From Pasteurellaceae bacterium RH1A (GTDB lineage: Bacteria > Pseudomonadota > Gammaproteobacteria > Enterobacterales > Pasteurellaceae), in contig CP015195.1 of NCBI GenBank assembly GCA_012221805.1, positions 618,806 through 682,805 on the forward strand: a stretch of DNA of 64,000 bases, read 5' to 3'. Positions 59,422 through 64,000 of the stretch are shown piece by piece (the stretch's first letter is position 1; each line of letters starts with the position of its first letter). The notes under the pieces were generated by a model. That model was not told the DNA's origin and did not search any database. It saw only the letters and a list, made by a program, of their open reading frames with translations. The translations under genes were made by a program, and so were the position numbers.

Positions 59422-61806
59422 ATGAAAAAACTCTTACTTTCCACTCTTTTACTGGCCAATGGCGTGGCCGTGGTTGCTGCGCCTTTCGTGGTAAAGGATA
59501 TTCGTGTTGAAGGTGTTTCGGCAGAAACAGAGGCCTCTGTTATCCCGACCCTGCCTGTAAAAGTGGGGCAAAGGGCAACAGATGCGGACATCAGTAACTT
59601 GGTCAGACAGCTTTTTGTACAAGATCGCTTCGATAATATTTCTGCCCGCCGTGAAGGCAGCACCCTTGTGGTTCAAGTGGCCGAGCGTCCTGTCTTAAGC
59701 GAGGTAAAGGTGGAGGGCAATAAGGCCATTCCAACTGAGGCTTTAGAGCAAAACCTCAAGGCCAACCTGATTTCTAAGGGTGAAGTTTATAATGCTGATA
59801 AGGTCAAAGCCTTTGCAGACAGCTTGCTTGAGCACTATCACTCAACAGGCCGCTATAACGCTACAGTTGAGCCAGTCCTTACCCCAACGCCCGAGGGCGG
59901 CAACCAGCTGACCATCAAGATTGATGAAAATGACGTGACCTACGTTAAAAATATTCAGTTTGAAGGGTTAAGTGCCTTTAAAGAGAAAAAACTACTAAGT
60001 CAGCTTAATATTCAGCCAGATGTGCCTTGGTGGGATCTCTTTAACAGCAGCAAGTACGAAGGCCAGGCCCAGCAGCAGGACTTCGACATTTTACGCAGCT
60101 ACTATATGGACAGGGGTTATGCCAAATACCGCCTGGCAAATTACGATGCCAAGTTCAGCGATGACAAAAAAGAAGTGGATTTAACCTATACCATCCACGA
60201 GGGCGATCAGTACCGTGTCAGCGAAATCCGCATTGTGGGCGACACCGCCAACCTGACCAATGAATTAACCGCCTTAACCAAGAACTATGAAATTGGCGAT
60301 CTCTTCCGTGCCAATGAGCTACAAAAATTAGAAGAGGCCATCAAGGACAAGCTGGGCCAGTATGGCTACGGCTCGGCCAAGGTTGATCTCTACCCAAGTT
60401 TTGATGAAGAAAACAAAACTGTGCGGGTAAACTTTATTGTCGATGCCGGCAAACGCCTCTATGTGCGTAAGATTCGCTTTGAGGGCAATGATGTAACCGC
60501 CGACTCCACCCTACGCCGTGAAATGCGTCAGCAAGAAGGGGCTTGGCTCTCCACCACCGCAACTGCCCTGGGCAAGGCCCGTTTAGAACGGACAGGCTTC
60601 TATGAAACCGTGGATATGCAAACCCTTCCAGTGCAAAATTCAGTCGATCAGGTAGATGTGGTTTATAAAATCAAGGAACGTAACACAGGCAGCATCAACT
60701 TTGGTATCGGCTACGGCACAGAAAGCGGCTTTAGCTACCAGGCTGGGATCAAGCAGGATAACTTCTTGGGTATGGGTTCAACCATCAGCCTGAGCGGCAC
60801 CCGTAATGACTACGGCACCAGCGTTAATCTAGGCTACACCGAACCCTACTTCACTAAAGACGGGGTCAGCTTAGGCGGTAACATCTTCTATGAAGATTAT
60901 GACAACTCCAAAAACAACAGCTCGGCCAGCTATAAACGTAAAACCTACGGCATTGACGGTACCTTGGGCTTCCCAGTGGATGAATATAATTCATACTACC
61001 TAGGCCTGGGCGTGGTGCGGGATAAGTTAAGCAACGTCACCCGTGAGTTTAACCGTGAGATCTATGTAAATTCCATGGACTTTGACTATGACCGAGCAGG
61101 CGATGTTTACAGACGGATTAAAACCACCGACTTTAACTTCAGCTTTGGTTGGAACTACAACAGCCTCAACCGTGGTTTCTTGCCAACCCAGGGCTTACAG
61201 GCCAGCCTGGGCGGGCGTGTGACCATTCCGGGTTCAGACAACAAGTACTACAAACTGAGTGCAGGCTTCTCCCACTACTATCCGCTTAACCGTGAACACA
61301 AGTGGGTGGTCAATACCCGTGTGAACCTGGCCTATGCCAACGGCTTTGGCGGCAAGGGCTTGCCATTCTTCCAAACCTACAGTGCGGGCGGGATTGGCTC
61401 GGTGCGTGGCTTTAGCTATGGCGCCATTGGGCCAAGAGCCATTTATCTGGATCAAAATAAGCAATTTAATTCCCACAGCTATGATGTAGTAGGTGGTAAT
61501 GCTATGGGCACAGCCAGCCTTGAGTTGATTATGCCAACCCCATTTGTCAGTGAAAAATACCAGCACAATGTGCGGACATCTGCCTTCTTTGATATTGGTT
61601 CTGTCTGGAATACAAAATGGAATAAGGATCTTTATCCAGCCCTACCTGATTTCGGTGACTACAAAAAATTCCGTTCATCAGCGGGTATTGCTTTCCAATG
61701 GAATTCACCGATTGGGCCTTTGGTCTTCTCTTACGCCAAACCAATTCGTAAGTACGATGGCGATGATATTGAGCAATTCCAATTCAGCATTGGTAGTTCA
61801 TTCTAG
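59422..61806 (+). CDS. bamA: Outer membrane assembly factor BamA
   Basis: 794 residues. Signal peptide 1-20 ending VAAA/PF; five POTRA domains about 22-420 (VVKDIRVEGVSAETE opens the first); 16-strand barrel from about 425 with GGIGSVRGFSYG, the loop-6 VRGF motif, and a C-terminal phenylalanine. It folds and inserts outer-membrane barrels, including the TpsB encoded at 3225. Long known as D15 protective antigen in Haemophilus. An uptake signal lies in the 56-base gap before it. Confidence 0.98.
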   Translation: MKKLLLSTLLLANGVAVVAAPFVVKDIRVEGVSAETEASVIPTLPVKVGQRATDADISNLVRQLFVQDRFDNISARREGSTLVVQVAERPVLSEVKVEGNKAIPTEALEQNLKANLISKGEVYNADKVKAFADSLLEHYHSTGRYNATVEPVLTPTPEGGNQLTIKIDENDVTYVKNIQFEGLSAFKEKKLLSQLNIQPDVPWWDLFNSSKYEGQAQQQDFDILRSYYMDRGYAKYRLANYDAKFSDDKKEVDLTYTIHEGDQYRVSEIRIVGDTANLTNELTALTKNYEIGDLFRANELQKLEEAIKDKLGQYGYGSAKVDLYPSFDEENKTVRVNFIVDAGKRLYVRKIRFEGNDVTADSTLRREMRQQEGAWLSTTATALGKARLERTGFYETVDMQTLPVQNSVDQVDVVYKIKERNTGSINFGIGYGTESGFSYQAGIKQDNFLGMGSTISLSGTRNDYGTSVNLGYTEPYFTKDGVSLGGNIFYEDYDNSKNNSSASYKRKTYGIDGTLGFPVDEYNSYYLGLGVVRDKLSNVTREFNREIYVNSMDFDYDRAGDVYRRIKTTDFNFSFGWNYNSLNRGFLPTQGLQASLGGRVTIPGSDNKYYKLSAGFSHYYPLNREHKWVVNTRVNLAYANGFGGKGLPFFQTYSAGGIGSVRGFSYGAIGPRAIYLDQNKQFNSHSYDVVGGNAMGTASLELIMPTPFVSEKYQHNVRTSAFFDIGSVWNTKWNKDLYPALPDFGDYKKFRSSAGIAFQWNSPIGPLVFSYAKPIRKYDGDDIEQFQFSIGSSF

Positions 61807-61813
61807 TTAAGTT

Positions 61814-61858
61814 GGCGGTATGATTTGCAAAAAAAAGCCTAAAAACATACCGCTTGTT
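61814..61858 (+). terminator. Hairpin with uptake core after bamA
   Basis: GGCGGTATG (61814-61822) pairs with CATACCGC (61846-61853), which is part of ACCGCTTGT; TTTGCAAAAAAAA lies in the loop. It may cut transcription between bamA and skp. Confidence 0.55.
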
Positions 61859-61889
61859 TCCTCATTTATTTGATTTATAAGGATTTTTA

Positions 61890-62651
61890 ATGAAAAACGT
61901 ATTTAAATTTGCAAGCCTTAGCGCAACCCTAGCCCTTGCTATGGGCGCTGCCCATGCAGCTGATAAGATCGGCTTTATCAGCCCTGAATTTATCATGGCC
62001 AACCACCCAGCCTTTGTTAATCCAGAGTCTGATTTTGTTAAAGCTGTGAAAAAAGAAGAAGAGGCTTTTGCGGAAGATGACAAAAAATTTGCTGATGAAG
62101 ACAAGAAATTAGCCGAAGAAAACAAGGCCCTTGAAGCAGAAGGCAAAAAATTACAGACTGAACAGGCGGCTGTTGAAAAATCCATCAAACAAAAAGCGGC
62201 AGCTCTTGAAAAAGAAGCCCCACGTTTACGCAGTGCTGACATCAAAAAACGTCAAGATGCCATCAATGCGGAAGGCAAGGCCTTTGAGCGTAAAGTGACC
62301 GCTTTCCAGAAAAAAGAAGATGCCTTTAGAAAGAAAGTCGCTGACTTCCAAAAACGTGCGGCTGAATTCCAAGACAAGGTAAACCAATCACAACGTGCTT
62401 TAGCGGTTGAGCGTGCCAAGGTTCAAGAAGAAGTGATTGGCCAGGTGAATGATGCCATCAAGAAAGTGGCAGCCAACAAGGGTTACACCCTGGTGCTTGA
62501 TGCCAAGGCGGTGATGTTCACCACCAGCGAAAATGACGATATTTCTGAAGAGGTCTTGAAAGAAGTAGGCGGCACCCTGCCTGTTGCACAGCCAACCGTT
62601 CCAGCGCCAGCAGAAGCAGCCCCTGCACAGCCAGCACCAGAGAGCAAATAA
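61890..62651 (+). CDS. skp: Periplasmic chaperone Skp/OmpH, extended form
   Basis: 253 residues against 161 in E. coli. Signal peptide 1-23 ending AHA, then [17 protein letters not shown] as the usual first strand. The helical tentacle region (about 50-185) is much longer than normal and made of Lys/Glu/Asp-rich heptad-like repeats, e.g. [20 protein letters not shown]. The closing strand [20 protein letters not shown] fits Skp. A Pro/Ala-rich tail (about 227-253) is an addition. Skp trimers carry unfolded barrel proteins to BamA; longer arms would hold larger clients. Stop and lpxD start overlap (TAATG). Confidence 0.9.
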   Translation: MKNVFKFASLSATLALAMGAAHAADKIGFISPEFIMANHPAFVNPESDFVKAVKKEEEAFAEDDKKFADEDKKLAEENKALEAEGKKLQTEQAAVEKSIKQKAAALEKEAPRLRSADIKKRQDAINAEGKAFERKVTAFQKKEDAFRKKVADFQKRAAEFQDKVNQSQRALAVERAKVQEEVIGQVNDAIKKVAANKGYTLVLDAKAVMFTTSENDDISEEVLKEVGGTLPVAQPTVPAPAEAAPAQPAPESK

Positions 62652-63679
62652 TGGCAAGTTTCCGTTTAGATGACCTAGCGGAACAAATCGGCGGCACGCT
62701 TCGGGGTGCAGCCGATTTGGCCATTTCCAGCATTGCTGCCCTCGAGAAGGCAGATGGTTCGCAAATCACCTTTATCTCGAATGCAAAATTTCGGGAAAAA
62801 TTGACCGCTTGTCAGGCAGGTGCCTTGATTGTCAGCCAGGCCGATGTGGAATTTTGCCGTGACGATCAGAACCTGATTATCGTCCCAGACCCTTATGTGG
62901 CCTATGCTATTTTGGCCCAATATATGGACAGCACACCAAAGGCAGCCGCTTTAGGTATTCACCCTTCTGCCAGTGTGTCGCCAGAAGCCAAGCTGGGCAG
63001 CAATGTCTCCATTGGGGCTAATGCCGTGATTGAAGCGGGGGCGAAACTGGGCGATGATGTGGTGATTGGCCCAGGTTGCTTTGTCGGCCAGAAGAGCCAA
63101 ATCGGCGCCAGAACCCAGCTCTGGGCCAATGTGGCGGTTTACCACAATGTCCAAATCGGCACAGACTGCCTCATTCAATCCAGTGCAGTGATTGGTTCTG
63201 ACGGTTTTGGCTATGCCAACGACAAGGGAAAATGGATCAAGATCCCGCAAACAGGCGGCGTGGTTATCGGCAACCGTGTGGAGATCGGGGCTTGCACCTG
63301 TATCGACCGTGGTGCTTTAGATCCAACCGTGATCGAGGATAATGTTATCATTGACAACCTCTGCCAAATTGCCCACAACGTACATATCGGCACGGGCACT
63401 GCGGTGGCCGGCGGTGTGATCATGGCCGGCAGCCTCAAGGTTGGTCGCTACTGCTTAATTGGTGGCGCTAGTGTTATCAATGGCCATATGGAAATTGCCG
63501 ATGGTGTCACCATCACAGGCATGGGCATGGTGATGCGTCCGATTACCGAAAAAGGGGTTTACTCCTCTGGTATTCCGCTGCAAACCAACAAGGAATGGCG
63601 GAAAACCGCAGCCTTGACCCTCAATATTGACAAGATCAACGAACGCTTAAAAGCGATTGAGAAGCAGTTGAAGGCTTAA
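62651..63679 (+). CDS. lpxD: UDP-3-O-acyl-glucosamine N-acyltransferase
   Basis: 342 residues. N-terminal uridine-binding domain (1-100); left-handed beta-helix of hexapeptide repeats from about 100 ([20 protein letters not shown]); catalytic His in [13 protein letters not shown] near 240; C-terminal helices. It adds the second hydroxyacyl chain in lipid A synthesis. Overlaps skp by one base. Codons for LTACQ near 62805 are an uptake signal. Confidence 0.98.
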   Translation: MASFRLDDLAEQIGGTLRGAADLAISSIAALEKADGSQITFISNAKFREKLTACQAGALIVSQADVEFCRDDQNLIIVPDPYVAYAILAQYMDSTPKAAALGIHPSASVSPEAKLGSNVSIGANAVIEAGAKLGDDVVIGPGCFVGQKSQIGARTQLWANVAVYHNVQIGTDCLIQSSAVIGSDGFGYANDKGKWIKIPQTGGVVIGNRVEIGACTCIDRGALDPTVIEDNVIIDNLCQIAHNVHIGTGTAVAGGVIMAGSLKVGRYCLIGGASVINGHMEIADGVTITGMGMVMRPITEKGVYSSGIPLQTNKEWRKTAALTLNIDKINERLKAIEKQLKA

Positions 63680-63689
63680 ATAAATAGAT

Positions 63690-63820
63690 CCCCTCCCCCG
63701 TTTACGGGGAGGGTTAGGGTGGGGGGATTGCCGCAAGGCAACAAGCGATTAGATTTTTACGAAAATTTGCAAATTTTTGCGATTTTTGTTCCGCTTGTCT
63801 CTTGAGCTTTGCTCAATCAC
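63690..63820. repeat. Mosaic palindromic element with uptake-signal core, lpxD-fabZ gap
   Basis: Parts in order: hairpin CCCTCCCCCGTTTACGGGGA (63691-63710, continuing GGG), G-rich strand GGGTGGGGGGAT, hairpin TTGCCGCAAGGCAA (63728-63741), facing uptake signals (63741-63748 and 63791-63798), hairpin TTGAGCTTTGCTCAA (63802-63816). These are the modules of 54841-55009 in a different pairing. The double-hairpin repeat, copy D, follows directly. Confidence 0.82.
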
Positions 63821-63823
63821 CCG

Positions 63824-63890
63824 AGATGGCGCCAGCGTCCTCGCTGGTGCCTTAAGCATTATCAGCACCAGCCTAGAGGCTGGCGCTATC
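63824..63890. repeat. Double-hairpin palindromic repeat, copy D
   Basis: TGGCGCCAGCGTCCTCGCTG (continuing GTGCC) at 63827-63851 faces CACCAGCCTAGAGGCTGGCG at 63866-63885. It separates lpxD from fabZ, which are close neighbours in most relatives. Confidence 0.85.
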
Positions 63891-63936
63891 ATAGAGATAA
63901 AAAACAACAAAATTATTTAACCTAGAGGAACTTATC

Positions 63937-64000
63937 GTGTCAGAAACGCGTGAATTGAAAGTTGTTGAAGTTGAAGAAATTATGAAGTTATTACCCCACC
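63937..64000 (+). CDS. fabZ: 3-hydroxyacyl-ACP dehydratase FabZ (5' end only)
   Basis: 21 codons from a GTG start with AGAGGAA upstream: SETRELKVVEVEEIMKLLPH, the conserved opening of FabZ just before the catalytic His region. Position after lpxD is as expected. The gene runs off the right edge. Confidence 0.85.
   Translation, partial: MSETRELKVVEVEEIMKLLPH

Overview
The window is chromosomal DNA of a Pasteurellaceae bacterium, most likely from the Actinobacillus pleuropneumoniae / Mannheimia / Haemophilus ducreyi branch. Three things point there: about thirty copies of the Apl-type DNA uptake signal (core ACAAGCGGT, usually followed by an A/T stretch with TGCAAA); housekeeping proteins close to those of E. 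coli and Haemophilus; and gammaproteobacterial gene orders (pyrH-frr-dxr-uppS-cdsA-rseP-bamA-skp-lpxD-fabZ, dusB-fis, manXYZ-yobD, rlmN-pilW). No phage, insertion sequence or CRISPR array is visible. Most of the window is core genome.

Layout. 1-5.4 kb: a two-partner secretion locus on the minus strand (membrane protein, TpsB transporter, and the first 990 residues of a TpsA adhesin that runs off the left edge). 5.5-17 kb: ygiW-like, tqsA, rapA, a DppA/HbpA-like binding protein, transaldolase, fxsA, fructokinase, yjdM, ychJ, glnA. 17-22.7 kb: a full rRNA operon, 16S-tRNA-Glu-23S-5S. 22.8-31 kb: slyD, ilvA, the threonine operon thrL-thrA-thrB with a readable attenuator but no thrC, pdxH, ubiA, glpR. 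31-35 kb: gyrA followed by two AT-rich small genes, the first resembling an immunity protein. 35-39.7 kb: a mannose PTS operon with yobD and manA behind a class II CRP promoter. 39.7-49.3 kb: phosphoesterase, folD, tRNA-Pro, tRNA-Arg, a HigBA-type toxin-antitoxin pair, lon with a sigma-32 promoter, yaaA-lipoprotein-fieF, dusB-fis. 49.3-53.3 kb: a frameshifted pilW, rlmN, greA, and the heat-shock pair hslR-hslO. 53.4-64 kb: the translation / isoprenoid / envelope assembly cluster from pyrH to the first codons of fabZ.

How the genes work together. The man operon imports and phosphorylates hexoses and ManA feeds them into glycolysis; ScrK, transaldolase and GlpR belong to the same carbon economy, and CRP-like sites precede tpsA, tal and manX. 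ThrA-ThrB lead from aspartate to phosphohomoserine, and IlvA deaminates threonine towards isoleucine; PdxH supplies the PLP that IlvA needs. Dxr and UppS make the isoprenoid carrier lipid, CdsA the phospholipid precursor, RseP, BamA and Skp serve outer-membrane quality control and assembly, and LpxD/FabZ serve lipid A and fatty-acid synthesis.

What stands out. (1) At least two families of intergenic palindromic repeats, some combined with uptake-signal hairpins into mosaic elements that sit inside essential operons. (2) Single-base deficits in homopolymer runs that break pilW and the start of frr; the latter is essential, so sequencing error is the first suspect. (3) Uptake signals reused as gene parts: in the thr attenuator hairpin, in transcription terminators, and as codons of a lipoprotein lipobox. 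(4) An orphan terminator ahead of dusB-fis. (5) An unusually long Skp. I did not find a clearly new enzymatic or defence system. The mosaic repeat elements and the post-gyrA gene pair are the best candidates for something undescribed.
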